Shown: positions 43,925 to 53,714, counted from the first letter of the stretch. The stretch: DNA of 64,000 nt from Staphylococcus sp. GSSP0090 (GCF_013391405.1 NZ_JACBFD010000016.1:17182-81181), one strand, 5' to 3'. Program-made: numbers and translations. Notes: generated by a model from the sequence alone, not told the origin.

Positions 43925-44734
43925 TTAAATACGCATTGTATATAACGCTTGATCAATTTCTTGAGTAATATCATCTGAACGCCACTCTCGTTGATACCCA
44001 AGGCAAGGACAAATATAAGTAATACCTTGTTCCTCAAAACGATTTCTAAAATGTACATGACCCATAATACTGTAACGGATAGGATACTGTTTATAAATTT
44101 CATCAAAATCAGATGTTCCAATAAAGGCATTAAAATAATCAAATAATCGATGTGGCATCGGCACTGCAAATTTTGGATGTGTCACGATATGTGTCATTAA
44201 AATAATATGTTTATCTTTCACTTTTTCTATATCTTTAAGCGCTTGCTTTGCTGCAATTTTTGATAATTTTCTATCGGGTATCGGCCAATCAATTTTCACC
44301 TTATCTTGCCAAGTTGCACCGTAGTATTTTCTACGTTCAATGCGTTCAAGAGAAAATTCGGGACTTGCATAAGAATAATCATACCAACCTGTATTGCCTA
44401 CAATTGCCCATTCGCCATTTAAATTGTATGGTTTACCAATTAAACAAGATTCCATATTCATATACTTGTCTAATATTTCAATTGACGTCGCATTGGTATC
44501 TGATGACCAAAAGTCATGATTACCAGGAATAAACAAAATTTTTATTTGAGCTTGCGCTTCTACTGTTTCAATAAAAGTTTGAGTTAACTTGTAATGATTC
44601 GAGATATCTCCAGCAATTAATAATAATTCTATTTGTTTACGCTGTATTGCCTTTATAAGTTCATATTCATAATCCTTGGGCTTTAAAGTCTTATGCCTAT
44701 CAATATGTAAATCCGAAATAACACCTATGTTCAT
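43925..44734 (-). CDS. Calcineurin-like metallophosphoesterase
   Basis: A 269-residue metal-dependent phosphoesterase. The family motifs are complete: GVISDLHIDRH, LLIAGDISNH, FIPGNHDFW (GNHD), ILMTHIVTHPKF and the end MGHVHFRN. The substrate is unknown. The ATG at 44734 is preferred (GAGGAA upstream); the GTG at 44743 is an alternative. It is monocistronic and converges on the peptidase gene at 43188. Confidence 0.88.
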   Translation of the reverse strand: MNIGVISDLHIDRHKTLKPKDYEYELIKAIQRKQIELLLIAGDISNHYKLTQTFIETVEAQAQIKILFIPGNHDFWSSDTNATSIEILDKYMNMESCLIGKPYNLNGEWAIVGNTGWYDYSYASPEFSLERIERRKYYGATWQDKVKIDWPIPDRKLSKIAAKQALKDIEKVKDKHIILMTHIVTHPKFAVPMPHRLFDYFNAFIGTSDFDEIYKQYPIRYSIMGHVHFRNRFEEQGITYICPCLGYQREWRSDDITQEIDQALYTMRI

Positions 44735-44919
44735 ATTTATCACATTCCTCTATTAACTTAACATCACCATTATGACATATTCCGTTAAGTATTATTAAAC
44801 GATGCGCCTAATCTATTTTTTGAAATAAATATTTAATTTAGCAACATTCTATTTATGACTATCTATGCTTTTTATATAATGATAAGATATAATAATCAAA
44901 AAAATAACTAGGAGTTTAT

Positions 44920-46941
44920 ATGCTATTACTAGAAGCTTTTTTAATCTTTATTATTGCTGTGATAATCAGTTCAATTATTCATAATAAATTCCCTAAAGTG
45001 CCCATGGCATTTGTTCAAATTGGTTTAGGTGTATGTCTTTATGTCCTTCCTATCCCTTTGCATTTTGAATTTAACTCAGAAGTATTTATGATGGCAGTCA
45101 TTGCACCATTATTATTTGTGGAAGGCACACATGTATCAAGAACTAAGCTATTAGAATATCGTAAACCCATCATTCTAATGGCTATGGCGCTCGTCTTTAC
45201 TACCGTTATTGGTGTTGGTTACTTTATTGCATGGATTTGGCCAGAGCTTCCTATGCCAGCAGCATTTGCAATTGCTGCCATTCTTTGCCCGACTGATGCT
45301 GTGGCAGTTCAAGCGATAACTAAAGGAAAGATTCTGCCTAAAGGTGCACTATCTATACTGGAAGGTGAGTCCCTTTTAAATGATGCTGCTGGTATTATTT
45401 CATTCAAAATTGCAGTAACAGCCTTAGTTACAGGTGCTTTCTCTGCATTTGATGCAATTGAACAATTTATTATTTCTACTATACTAGGCGTTATCATAGG
45501 TATTGTTATCGGTATGTTAATCGTGCGTTTACGTATTTATTTATCAATGAATAAAGGGCTTAAAGATAGTAACACGATGATCTTTATTCAATTACTGACG
45601 CCTTTTGCAGTCTATTTCATCGCTGAAATCTTGCACGCTTCAGGTATTATCGCAGTCGTTATTGCTGGTTTAATTCATGGATTTGAACGTGATCGTTTAA
45701 TACGTGCTCAAACTGAGTTACAAATGAACTACAATCAAATTTGGAGTACCTTAAGTTATGTGCTGAATGGTTTTGTTTTCGTCGTATTAGGTTTCATCAT
45801 TCCAGAAGTCGTTTCCGAGATTATCAATAAAGAACCTGAAAATATTCAATTTCTAATCACGACAACATTACTTATCGCTCTAGCTATTTACGTATTTCGT
45901 TTTATTTGGGTCTTTATCTTGTTTAAACAATTTTACTTTCCAAATAACATTCAATCGTATTTAAATGACAAGCAAGAAACACCACCTAAAAGGATTCATT
46001 ATGCATTTATCATGACCATGTGTGGTATTCACGGTACGATTTCATTATCAATGGCTCTGACCTTGCCAACTTTACTTGCTCAGCAACAAACATTTATCTA
46101 TAAAAATGACTTACTATTTATAGCATCATTAATGGTAATTATTAGCTTAGTCATGGCACAAATCGTACTCCCATTGATTACACCCTCTGAGCAGCGCGTA
46201 GCTTCAAATTCTATGAGTTACGTTGCTGCAAAAGCATTTATTGTCCAGAATGTAATTAAACATTTTAAAGTTAAATCTAAGGAAAATGAGTCTATAAATT
46301 ATACGACTGTGATATCCGAGTACTATGATGAATTATTCTTTTTACTTCAGATGTCACCAGAAGATAATAATGCTAAAGAAATGAAACGACTCGAAGATAT
46401 TGCCATTGAGGAAGAATCTGAGACATTGGAACGCTTAGTTTCTCAAAATAAAATAGATCGACAAACTATTTTTAATTATCGGTCTGCATTAGAAACATCA
46501 AGACAGTATAAAGAATCAACTGCACTCCATAAATTCAAAGTAGTAATAAAGATGCTTATTTTAAGATTTAGAGCTAAAAAGCATACAGATACATCACAGA
46601 TGGAACAATTTAAATCTAATTTCCAAGAAGTTAAAAAAATTATGCGTATTGTAAATCACAACGTAGCATTACGTTTAAAGTCTGAACAAACGAGTGGCAA
46701 TGTATTAGAAGTAAGTATCGTTTTAAATCAGTATTACAATAGGTTACACAGAATTAGAAAAAGCCAAAATAAACATAATCAAACACCCGCTTCTATTACA
46801 GAAGAACACAAGCTTGAAGGACTATATATGCAAAGAGCCTTCTTAGACAAACTTGTACAAAATAATAAGTTGGATACACATGTAGCCGCACAAGTTCGGG
46901 AAAACATAAATTATAACGAGATTGTTTGGGCATCAAAATAA
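44920..46941 (+). CDS. CPA1-family Na+/H+ antiporter
   Basis: A 673-residue protein with about 12 membrane segments (residues 1-420) and a long cytoplasmic C-terminus (about 420-673) rich in charged helices. Motifs of CPA1 antiporters are LCPTDAVAVQAITKGK (about residue 126), LEGESLLNDAAGIISFK (about residue 147; essential Asp) and HASGIIAVVIAGLIHG. It exchanges Na+ (or K+) for protons to keep pH and salt balance. The ATG at 44920 follows TAGGAGTTTAT. The terminator is at 47040. Confidence 0.9.
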   Translation: MLLLEAFLIFIIAVIISSIIHNKFPKVPMAFVQIGLGVCLYVLPIPLHFEFNSEVFMMAVIAPLLFVEGTHVSRTKLLEYRKPIILMAMALVFTTVIGVGYFIAWIWPELPMPAAFAIAAILCPTDAVAVQAITKGKILPKGALSILEGESLLNDAAGIISFKIAVTALVTGAFSAFDAIEQFIISTILGVIIGIVIGMLIVRLRIYLSMNKGLKDSNTMIFIQLLTPFAVYFIAEILHASGIIAVVIAGLIHGFERDRLIRAQTELQMNYNQIWSTLSYVLNGFVFVVLGFIIPEVVSEIINKEPENIQFLITTTLLIALAIYVFRFIWVFILFKQFYFPNNIQSYLNDKQETPPKRIHYAFIMTMCGIHGTISLSMALTLPTLLAQQQTFIYKNDLLFIASLMVIISLVMAQIVLPLITPSEQRVASNSMSYVAAKAFIVQNVIKHFKVKSKENESINYTTVISEYYDELFFLLQMSPEDNNAKEMKRLEDIAIEEESETLERLVSQNKIDRQTIFNYRSALETSRQYKESTALHKFKVVIKMLILRFRAKKHTDTSQMEQFKSNFQEVKKIMRIVNHNVALRLKSEQTSGNVLEVSIVLNQYYNRLHRIRKSQNKHNQTPASITEEHKLEGLYMQRAFLDKLVQNNKLDTHVAAQVRENINYNEIVWASK

Positions 46942-47039
46942 AGACATAGACTAGAAATCTAAATGTTTTTAAAATGTGCGTCGTTTTCATCCTGCAACTT
47001 AAACCGCGTATGTTAATCCAGAATTATCAACTTTATACT

Positions 47040-47085
47040 AAAGACACCACATTAGTCATCAATCAGTACTAACGTGGTGTCTTTA
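47040..47085 (+). terminator. Terminator of the antiporter gene
   Basis: AAAGACACCAC...TTAGT pairs with ACTAA...GTGGTGTCTTT, followed by ATTTTA. Confidence 0.88.
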
Positions 47086-47222
47086 TTTTATGCTTATGAA
47101 TATTTTGTCATTTTCATATACATAAATATAATGTTTCCAATTTTCACTATTTTAAAAATACTTAAAAAACACATTCAATTGTGTTAAAGTTACATTTGAA
47201 TCAACACTGACTGGAGGGATAA

Positions 47223-48041
47223 ATGATGCGTTTAAAATGGCTATTAATTTTAATAATCCCCCTTTTCTTAACTGCATGTAGTGGGTCACAACAAAATAAC
47301 AGTCACGAACATGGCATCTTTAATACGATTTTCGTACAACCTATCGACACATTACTACATGTCTTAGGGCATATCTTTGGCGAAGATTATGGTTTAGCAA
47401 TCATTACCATTGTTTTAATGATACGCGTGCTTTTACTTCCTTTTATGGTACTACAAGTAAAAAATATGCATATGATGCGAGAAAAAACTAAAGTTGTACA
47501 ACCTCAAATTGATACTTTAAAAGAAAACGTAAAGCTTGCCAAAACTCAAGAAGAAAAACAAGAAGCAAACAAACTATTAATGGATACTTATAAACAATAT
47601 GACATCAATCCATTAAAGAATATGATTGGTTGTTTACCTATATTAATTCAGCTTCCAATCTTATATGGTTTAATTATCACATTAAAATTCCCAAGTGAAG
47701 GTGGCATTGACAGTCATCCCCATTTTCTTTGGTTTAATTTAACTGAACCAAATCTATGGATTTCTTTAATTGCAGCGGTAGTTTACTTTTTCCAACCTTT
47801 AGTAAATGCGATTCACTATCCGAAAGACCAAAGAAAGACACATTATGTCTTAATGATACTATCACCCATATTCATTACATATATTTCATTACAATCCGCT
47901 TCTGCTCTAGGGCTTTATTGGACTGTAGGTGGTTTATTCTTAATCATTCAAATGCATTTTGCACACGCATATTATGGAAAACAAGCACGAACTGAAGCTA
48001 CAGCACTTCAGGAAGCAATTAAAGAAGATTCGAAAGCGTAG
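47223..48041 (+). CDS. yidC2: Membrane protein insertase YidC/OxaA (second paralogue type)
   Basis: A 272-residue YidC/Oxa1-type insertase made as a lipoprotein (lipobox LFLTACSGS). The five-helix core is visible: EDYGLAIITIVLMIRVLLLPFMVLQVKNMHMM (with the conserved Arg of the hydrophilic groove), the cytoplasmic hairpin QPQIDTLKENVKLAKTQEEKQEANK, then INPLKNMIGCLPILIQLPILYGL and ASALGLYWTVGGLFLIIQ. The C-terminal tail is short and not Lys-rich, unlike YidC of S. aureus (about 290 residues). I infer that this is the second YidC found in several coagulase-negative staphylococci. The start is the ATG at 47223 or 47226 after GGAGGGAT. Confidence 0.85.
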   Translation: MMRLKWLLILIIPLFLTACSGSQQNNSHEHGIFNTIFVQPIDTLLHVLGHIFGEDYGLAIITIVLMIRVLLLPFMVLQVKNMHMMREKTKVVQPQIDTLKENVKLAKTQEEKQEANKLLMDTYKQYDINPLKNMIGCLPILIQLPILYGLIITLKFPSEGGIDSHPHFLWFNLTEPNLWISLIAAVVYFFQPLVNAIHYPKDQRKTHYVLMILSPIFITYISLQSASALGLYWTVGGLFLIIQMHFAHAYYGKQARTEATALQEAIKEDSKA

Positions 48042-48168
48042 ATAGTATTTACCTTTGATTGATGATGTCATACATCTTCATTTACATACATAATTGAATT
48101 GAAAAATTTCTTTTTCAAAAATAATGATGCTATAATAATATCAATTTAGTATGTAAAGGAGGCATTCT

Positions 48169-48669
48169 ATGGAATTTACAATTAGATCGTTAGTTGAAGA
48201 AGATAGACATAGTAAAGCAAATGTCCATTACGAAAGTTGGTTGAGTACTTATAATCATATATCTGTAAACGACTATTTAGAAAATCTTGATAAAGCACAA
48301 TTTATTAAGAAGTCCTCCTTGCATAACTTGCCCACATTAGTAGCAATTGTAAAAGATGAAATCGTAGGTTTTATCACATATGGTAAAACAGAATCTATTT
48401 CAGAATCAGATGACTGGAGCGAAATTTATGCGCTCTATCTATTAGAAGCGTATCAACGTCATATGATTGGTTATGCATTAACACAACGTGCTTTAGAATT
48501 ATCATATCCTGATAATGTGACCTTATGGGTAGTTGAAGAAAATACAAATGCGATTCACTTTTATGAACAAATAGGTTTCAAAACAACAGAGCATAAAAAG
48601 CCAACCTACTTTGGTAAAACATATAATGAAGTGCGAATGGATTATACGCGTACAGAACATGACCAGTAG
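48169..48669 (+). CDS. GNAT-family N-acetyltransferase
   Basis: A 166-residue acetyltransferase. FTIRSLVEEDRHSKANVHYESWLSTY at the start, then the acetyl-CoA loop in LLEAYQRHMIGYALTQRALE (the usual Gly-rich loop is altered to QRHMIG) and NTNAIHFYEQIGFKTTEHKKPTYFGKTYNEVRM near the end are typical. The ATG at 48169 follows AAGGAGGC. The target is unknown. The stop overlaps a short open frame in another phase (48663-48803). Confidence 0.85.
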   Translation: MEFTIRSLVEEDRHSKANVHYESWLSTYNHISVNDYLENLDKAQFIKKSSLHNLPTLVAIVKDEIVGFITYGKTESISESDDWSEIYALYLLEAYQRHMIGYALTQRALELSYPDNVTLWVVEENTNAIHFYEQIGFKTTEHKKPTYFGKTYNEVRMDYTRTEHDQ

Positions 48670-48692
48670 GAAAGCAATCAAAATCATTTGGT

Positions 48693-48803
48693 TTGTACCA
48701 CTTTAAATCAGGTAGATACTGTGTATGGTTTAAAGATATGACAAGTATCGGCGCATTTGCTTGGTTAACCATTAATGTTGCTACTGTTCTATTAAAGTAT
48801 TAG
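48693..48803 (+). other. Possible small membrane protein or gene remnant
   Basis: After the GNAT stop an open frame (48663-48803) encodes LYHFKSGRYCVWFKDMTSIG and then a hydrophobic helix AFAWLTINVATVLLKY. The composition is protein-like. It has no ATG; the TTG at 48693 is the only usual start and has no good ribosome binding site. The stop codon TAG begins the terminator stem at 48801. It may be a degraded C-terminus or an unusual small membrane peptide. Confidence 0.3.
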
Positions 48804-48832
48804 ACCGAGACATCAACATTTGTCTCGGTCTA
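48801..48832. terminator. Bidirectional terminator GNAT / pcp
   Basis: TAGACCGAGACA pairs perfectly with TGTCTCGGTCTA across an 8-base loop. Confidence 0.9.
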
Positions 48833-48851
48833 ATTTATTGTTTCATATGAT

Positions 48852-49493
48852 TTAATGTGTTTCACCTAATGCGATTTTTATATCCTCGTCGGATTCAATC
48901 ATTGCTTCCAATGCAGCATATAAACCTATTCGCATTGTTTCTAATGACATCGAAGGCTTCTCCGGTTTATCAGTAACTTGTTCAGGAACAAATGGCACAT
49001 GGATAAAACCAAATTTTATTTTTGGAAATTGTGTTGCGTGTAAATAACCTAACTGATATAAAATATGATTACAAACGAAAGTGCCTGCAGTATTAGATAA
49101 CCTTGCTGGAACACCTTGTGCTTTAATTGCTTCTGTTATACGTTTTACCGGTAAATTTGAAAAATAAGCAGCGTTCCCATCAACCTGTATCGCTTCATCA
49201 ATAGGCTGATTACCTTCATTATCGGCAATACGGGCATCATCCACATTTATACCAACACGCTCAGGTGTCAATTCGTATCTCCCACCTGCTTGACCTATTG
49301 CCAAAACGATATCATATTCATGCTGCTTCATTTGAGATAAAATGACATCTTTACTTTTATGAAAAACAGTAGGTATTTCTAATTTATCAAGCTTGTGTGT
49401 GCCAATGTTGTCAGGTAATAATTTCACAGCTTCTAGTGCTGGATTAACGCGCTCTCCACCAAATGGATCAAAAGCAGTTATTAAAATTCTCAT
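48852..49493 (-). CDS. pcp: Pyrrolidone-carboxylate peptidase (pyroglutamyl peptidase I)
   Basis: A 213-residue cytoplasmic cysteine peptidase of family C15 that removes N-terminal pyroglutamate. MRILITAFDPFGGERVNPALEAVK at the start, Glu in GGRYELTPERVGIN (about residue 80), Cys in SNTAGTFVCNHILYQL (about residue 144) and His in FGFIHVPFVPEQV (about residue 167) complete the catalytic set. The ATG at 49493 follows AAGGAGGAAA. It is the last gene of a unit with DUF979 and DUF969 membrane proteins, a pairing seen in many Firmicutes, which suggests that those two transport its substrate or product. Confidence 0.93.
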   Translation of the reverse strand: MRILITAFDPFGGERVNPALEAVKLLPDNIGTHKLDKLEIPTVFHKSKDVILSQMKQHEYDIVLAIGQAGGRYELTPERVGINVDDARIADNEGNQPIDEAIQVDGNAAYFSNLPVKRITEAIKAQGVPARLSNTAGTFVCNHILYQLGYLHATQFPKIKFGFIHVPFVPEQVTDKPEKPSMSLETMRIGLYAALEAMIESDEDIKIALGETH

Positions 49494-49521
49494 ATCAAAT
49501 TTCCTCCTTAATTATATTTTT

Positions 49522-50448
49522 CTAAAAAGCCCATACATACATTAAAGCGATATGTATCATAATCATTATGATCGCAATGGGTGCCTGTGCTTTAATAACA
49601 CCAAATTCTTCTTTCATCTCTAATAATGCTACTGGTAACGTGTTAAAATTAGCAGCCATTGGTGTTAACAAAGTACCACAAAAGCCACCTGTCATTGCCA
49701 AGGCACCTGCAATAACAGGATCTCCGCCTTGCGCAATCACAAATGGAATACCAATGCTTGCAGTAATCACAGTAAACGCTGCAAATGCGTTGCCCATTAG
49801 CATTGTAAATAACACCATGCCCAAGACATAGGCAGTTGCACCAATTAAATGATTACCTTCTGGCAATATTGTCGAAATGCCTTTAGATATGACATCTCCA
49901 ACACCACTCACTGTAAACAGTACACCCAATGCTGCAAGAAATTGTGGTAGTATCCCTACTGTACCAATTTGTTGTGTTAACCGATCACTATCATAAAAAA
50001 TATATTTCACTTTAGGTTTAATCACTACATAAGCTGCAATTAATCCCAATATAGAAGAAATACCCAAACCAATTGCGCCACCTAATGGCGTCCAGTTTGA
50101 AACTGCAATGGCAGCAACCGCTAAGATAAGTGCTGGTATAAATAATTTATTACCATATTTTTGTGCACCGTTATCTCCTTCTTTTTCTGTACCATCAATA
50201 ATATTATTAATGGTAACTTGTTTAAATAAAGTCAATGCACCCATCATTAATATGAATATGCCATTAAATACATTTGGTATATAGGGCCCTGCGATAAATG
50301 TAATCGCTAATAAGACCCAAAATAGTGCCGTACCATATTTCTTATGATGCTTAGAAGATTTAAGTATGCGAAATGCAGTATAAAGTAATTGTAGACCAAT
50401 TAATATGTAAAAAATTTCTAGAATATGATTTAAAGTACTTTCACTCAT
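49522..50448 (-). CDS. DUF979 membrane protein, probable transporter subunit
   Basis: A 308-residue protein with about eight or nine membrane segments. The C-terminal half, GNAFAAFTVITASIGIPFVIAQGGDPVIAGALAMTGGFCGTLLTPMAANFNTLP, is a conserved Gly- and Pro-rich re-entrant-like region of DUF979. It overlaps the DUF969 gene by 8 bp and precedes pcp by 28 bp. The pair may form one transporter for pyroglutamyl peptides or pyroglutamate; that is inference from gene order. Confidence 0.85.
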   Translation of the reverse strand: MSESTLNHILEIFYILIGLQLLYTAFRILKSSKHHKKYGTALFWVLLAITFIAGPYIPNVFNGIFILMMGALTLFKQVTINNIIDGTEKEGDNGAQKYGNKLFIPALILAVAAIAVSNWTPLGGAIGLGISSILGLIAAYVVIKPKVKYIFYDSDRLTQQIGTVGILPQFLAALGVLFTVSGVGDVISKGISTILPEGNHLIGATAYVLGMVLFTMLMGNAFAAFTVITASIGIPFVIAQGGDPVIAGALAMTGGFCGTLLTPMAANFNTLPVALLEMKEEFGVIKAQAPIAIIMIMIHIALMYVWAF

Positions 50449-51145
50449 CTTTATTCACCTGCTTTGTACCATATTTCTTATTTAAATATTTATCAAATCT
50501 TATATTATTTATCCATACAATGATAAATACGATAATGGATATTGGTACAGAAGCTAATACTAGTTGAACTGCATCCACCTTAATCCCTAAAGATTGAAAT
50601 GTACCAACCATCAGTAGTATGCCAGCCGCTCCAACGAATAAATTTTGACCAAAGAAATTACCATAATTTTCCATTGCGGATGCTTGTGCTTTTATTTTCT
50701 CAATATCTTTTGCATCAACATCACTTTCTTTTAAATTATAACGTGTTCTAAGCGCACCCTGTACCATTGGATTTATCAAAGGACGTACAAACTGAGGATG
50801 ACCACCTATACGAATAGATGCCACACCAGCGAGCTCCCTAATAATTAAATAAATTGTTAGTAACCGTCCACTTGTCACTTGTTTAACCTTTCCGATCATA
50901 TTAGAGGCTTGTTTTTTCAATCCGAATCTTTCAATAAGCCCAACCATAGGCAACGTCAGTATAAATAATGTAACTAAGCGATTATCTACAAACGCCTTTC
51001 CTAAAGTGTCTAGTATGGCATACAAGTTCAAACCAGAAACCAACCCTGTAACAACTGCTGCAATTAAAATCACTGCAATTGTATCTATTTTAAGTAAAAA
51101 TCCTAAAATAATAATTAAAATACCTATTAATTTTAACCACTCCAT
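50441..51145 (-). CDS. DUF969 membrane protein, probable transporter subunit
   Basis: A 234-residue protein with five or six membrane segments. Conserved-looking stretches are FILTLPMVGLIERFGLKKQASNMI, RELAGVASIRIGGHPQFVRPLINPM and NYGNFFGQNLFVGAAGILLM. It is the first gene of the DUF969-DUF979-pcp unit; the ATG at 51145 follows GGAGGGATTTT. Function unproven, see DUF979. Confidence 0.85.
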   Translation of the reverse strand: MEWLKLIGILIIILGFLLKIDTIAVILIAAVVTGLVSGLNLYAILDTLGKAFVDNRLVTLFILTLPMVGLIERFGLKKQASNMIGKVKQVTSGRLLTIYLIIRELAGVASIRIGGHPQFVRPLINPMVQGALRTRYNLKESDVDAKDIEKIKAQASAMENYGNFFGQNLFVGAAGILLMVGTFQSLGIKVDAVQLVLASVPISIIVFIIVWINNIRFDKYLNKKYGTKQVNKDE

Positions 51146-51256
51146 AAAATCCCTCCTTCATGTATATTATAGTTTTATTTTTTCTAAAAACAATGAATTT
51201 TCAGAAATTTTAAGTTAGAAATCATACTTCTTTTATTTTTTATTAATATAAAAAAG

Positions 51257-51285
51257 CATGAACCTAGAAATCACAATTGTTCATG
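51257..51285 (-). terminator. Terminator of the DUF805 gene
   Basis: CATGAAC and GTTCATG flank a 15-base loop; on the minus strand CTTTTTTATATT follows. Confidence 0.65.
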
Positions 51286-51312
51286 ATAATTTCCATGTCC
51301 ATACTTTATTTT

Positions 51313-51753
51313 TTATAACCATTTTAATTGTGATTCATCGACATTTTTCGATGGTAATAATGTTTCTATCACTAATATGATTGTACAAATCATTGAAATA
51401 ATATTTAACACGACTGCTACACTATCAACTTGAATAATATCAAACACAATATTCACTACTACAGATAGAATAATTAATATGATCGCTGTTGTCCGCTTGC
51501 GACCAGCATCATAAAATCTTCGTAATGTCACTGCAGCCATCGGAATAATATTAGCTAATCCAAACAACCCTACTAAAGCTGACAACACTGCTGCTACAAT
51601 GAATACACCAACAATAAAACTAAATGCACCAATCAGTGCAATGATAAAAATACTTATAATATGTACCAATACTGGCGTCCAAAATTCTAAGCGATTCGAT
51701 TTACCTTTAAAATCTATATATCTTTTCCAATAATCTTTATACGCCTCTATCAT
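51313..51753 (-). CDS. DUF805 membrane protein
   Basis: A 146-residue protein with four membrane segments. EAYKDYWKRYIDFKGKSNRLEFWTPVLVHII at the N-terminus and VTLRRFYDAGRKRTTAIIL in the middle are signatures of the DUF805 (YhaH-like) family, of unknown function. The ATG at 51753 follows AGAGAGGTAATGCT. It is monocistronic. Confidence 0.88.
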   Translation of the reverse strand: MIEAYKDYWKRYIDFKGKSNRLEFWTPVLVHIISIFIIALIGAFSFIVGVFIVAAVLSALVGLFGLANIIPMAAVTLRRFYDAGRKRTTAIILIILSVVVNIVFDIIQVDSVAVVLNIISMICTIILVIETLLPSKNVDESQLKWL

Positions 51754-51855
51754 AGCATTACCTCTCTATTTATATTATATGAATCTTCATTTGTATATGA
51801 CCTTAATATATCGCAATGACGATGTCACACTCAACCCATAGCGTATCATTGAAAA

Positions 51856-53454
51856 CTAAATATATGATTTGATCAGTCTCTCTAATACAAATGGTAATTC
51901 TTCAAAAGCACTTTTTTTATGCAATCGTTCACTCACTTTATGGGCATCTTTACCTATAGGACCACAAAGCAGTGTTGGCGCACTAATCTCTTTAATTGCT
52001 TTAAAAGGGATCGTATACGTTTTATTAAAATTCGGTGTGTTTTTTTCATACGTTATCATTTGATCCATATCTCCATCGATATTTAAATAACTACTATCAC
52101 TGATACCATTAAAATAGTGAATACGTTCACTCTTGCGTTGAAATGCTTCTTGGAACGTCTCTTTAACTAATTTGATTGTTTCTTCAATTTTTTTATCATA
52201 CGAAACATTTACTGCAGGATAATATGGTGTAGCAAAAAATGTCACAACAGCCGGTGCTATATTACGACAAATTTGCATTAAGCGATCTGTCACATAAATA
52301 CTTTGCATATGAAGTGCTTGTGTTTCTTTAATAACCTGCTCTATTTCTTTATCGATGAAGGATTCACCATGTTGTTTAATCGCATATTGTTTTAACTGTT
52401 CAAATGTTAGTACATTGATTTTTGTTTCAAATTCAATATCTTCGTTCTCTAATATATTTAACCAATCACTTTCACATCGTTCTGTTGCACGTATGACCGT
52501 GTCTATAAATTGTCTATATACATCGGCTGGCTTTTGCTTAAACAGAAACATGTTATATAAACCCATTGTTCTAAATGGTGTTTGAACGTCATAAGATTGT
52601 TTAATATCTCTCGTCATAAGTGAAACAGGTAGTGGAGTCGTTTCATTTTCAAATACTTCTTTAAATAAATGATTATATTCGATTGCTTGATTCATATAAC
52701 TCATCATAAAATTAGAACTCAAACCATCTAATGGATTACCAACATGCGTTTCTTTTCCATAACACAACACACCTGGCATCATTTTCCCTATAGAACCGGA
52801 GTAGATATAATGTTGTTCATCAGCACTTGCTTGTTGAAATGTTGGCTCACTATTCAAATGTAATTGGATATCTAATTGATGTGTTTGTTTTAAAGAAGCT
52901 ATCGTTTCGACCGCCTTTCTCATACCTGATGAATTCACTTCTTCATCGGGAACAGTCACTAATATTAAATTGATATCCCATGCTTCGATACTTGCTAATT
53001 CAATTAACGATAAATGTAACATTAAACCTGCTTTCATATCCATCACACCACGACCAAAGAGGTACGTATCATTTTTTAGATCTTCAATAGCATCCGCACT
53101 TAAATAACTACTATATTGTGTGAAATCGTATTTTAGTGCATCCGGGTCAAACGCATCTTCACGAAATGAACCGTAATCCTCTACATTTACGGTATCGAAA
53201 TGACTGACTAACACAATCGTTTTAGCCGATGATGGTGCCTTATAAAATGCAACAACCGCCTCTTTCTTATCTTCTGTAGTCTCAAGTAAAATTTGTGACT
53301 GATTTTTTTCAAAATAAGGAATCTGCAATAATAATTGCTTTATAAAACTCGGAAAAGTTAATTCACCTTTTGTATTCGTCACTGTTGGATGATTTACCAA
53401 ACGTTTTAATAAAGTCAATCTGTCTTCATATGTTTGCCATAGTAATTTAGTCAA
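51856..53454 (-). CDS. M20-family metallopeptidase, RocB-like
   Basis: A 532-residue protein of peptidase family M20. Metal-binding and catalytic motifs are seen as TIVLVSHFDTVNVEDYG (His and Asp, about residue 85), LFGRGVMDMKAGLMLHL (Asp, about residue 137) and VTVPDEEVNSSGMRKA (Glu-Glu, about residue 168). The length and overall pattern agree with RocB of B. subtilis, named for arginine utilisation but of unproven reaction. No rocA/D/F neighbour is present. The ATG at 53454 follows GGAGGTAACCAATTG. Confidence 0.82.
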   Translation of the reverse strand: MTKLLWQTYEDRLTLLKRLVNHPTVTNTKGELTFPSFIKQLLLQIPYFEKNQSQILLETTEDKKEAVVAFYKAPSSAKTIVLVSHFDTVNVEDYGSFREDAFDPDALKYDFTQYSSYLSADAIEDLKNDTYLFGRGVMDMKAGLMLHLSLIELASIEAWDINLILVTVPDEEVNSSGMRKAVETIASLKQTHQLDIQLHLNSEPTFQQASADEQHYIYSGSIGKMMPGVLCYGKETHVGNPLDGLSSNFMMSYMNQAIEYNHLFKEVFENETTPLPVSLMTRDIKQSYDVQTPFRTMGLYNMFLFKQKPADVYRQFIDTVIRATERCESDWLNILENEDIEFETKINVLTFEQLKQYAIKQHGESFIDKEIEQVIKETQALHMQSIYVTDRLMQICRNIAPAVVTFFATPYYPAVNVSYDKKIEETIKLVKETFQEAFQRKSERIHYFNGISDSSYLNIDGDMDQMITYEKNTPNFNKTYTIPFKAIKEISAPTLLCGPIGKDAHKVSERLHKKSAFEELPFVLERLIKSYI

Positions 53455-53600
53455 TTGGTTACCTCCATATGTAAGCGTTTACTAAATTATAAACTGTTTT
53501 GAATTTCATTATCAATGTATTTTTAATTAAAATTTTCAATTTACTTAATTATATTAACCTAAACGATGCACGCATGAATATGATTGATTATAAAAATAGA

Positions 53601-53645
53601 ACGGAACAACACACAAGTCGTTTACAAATGATTGTGCTGTCCCGT
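53601..53645 (-). terminator. Probable terminator of the MFS gene
   Basis: On the minus strand ACGGGACAGCACA pairs with TGTGTTGTTCCGT (one G-T pair and one mismatch), and TCTATTTTTA follows. Confidence 0.6.
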
Positions 53646-53714
53646 CCTAACAAAAATGACGTATTAAAAAGATAAGCTTCAAGGATTAATTAATATCCCA
53701 GTTACCTTTCTATA

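Noticed and set aside
47756..47995. A 79-codon frame inside yidC2
   Set aside because: Out-of-frame shadow of a gene with complete family motifs.
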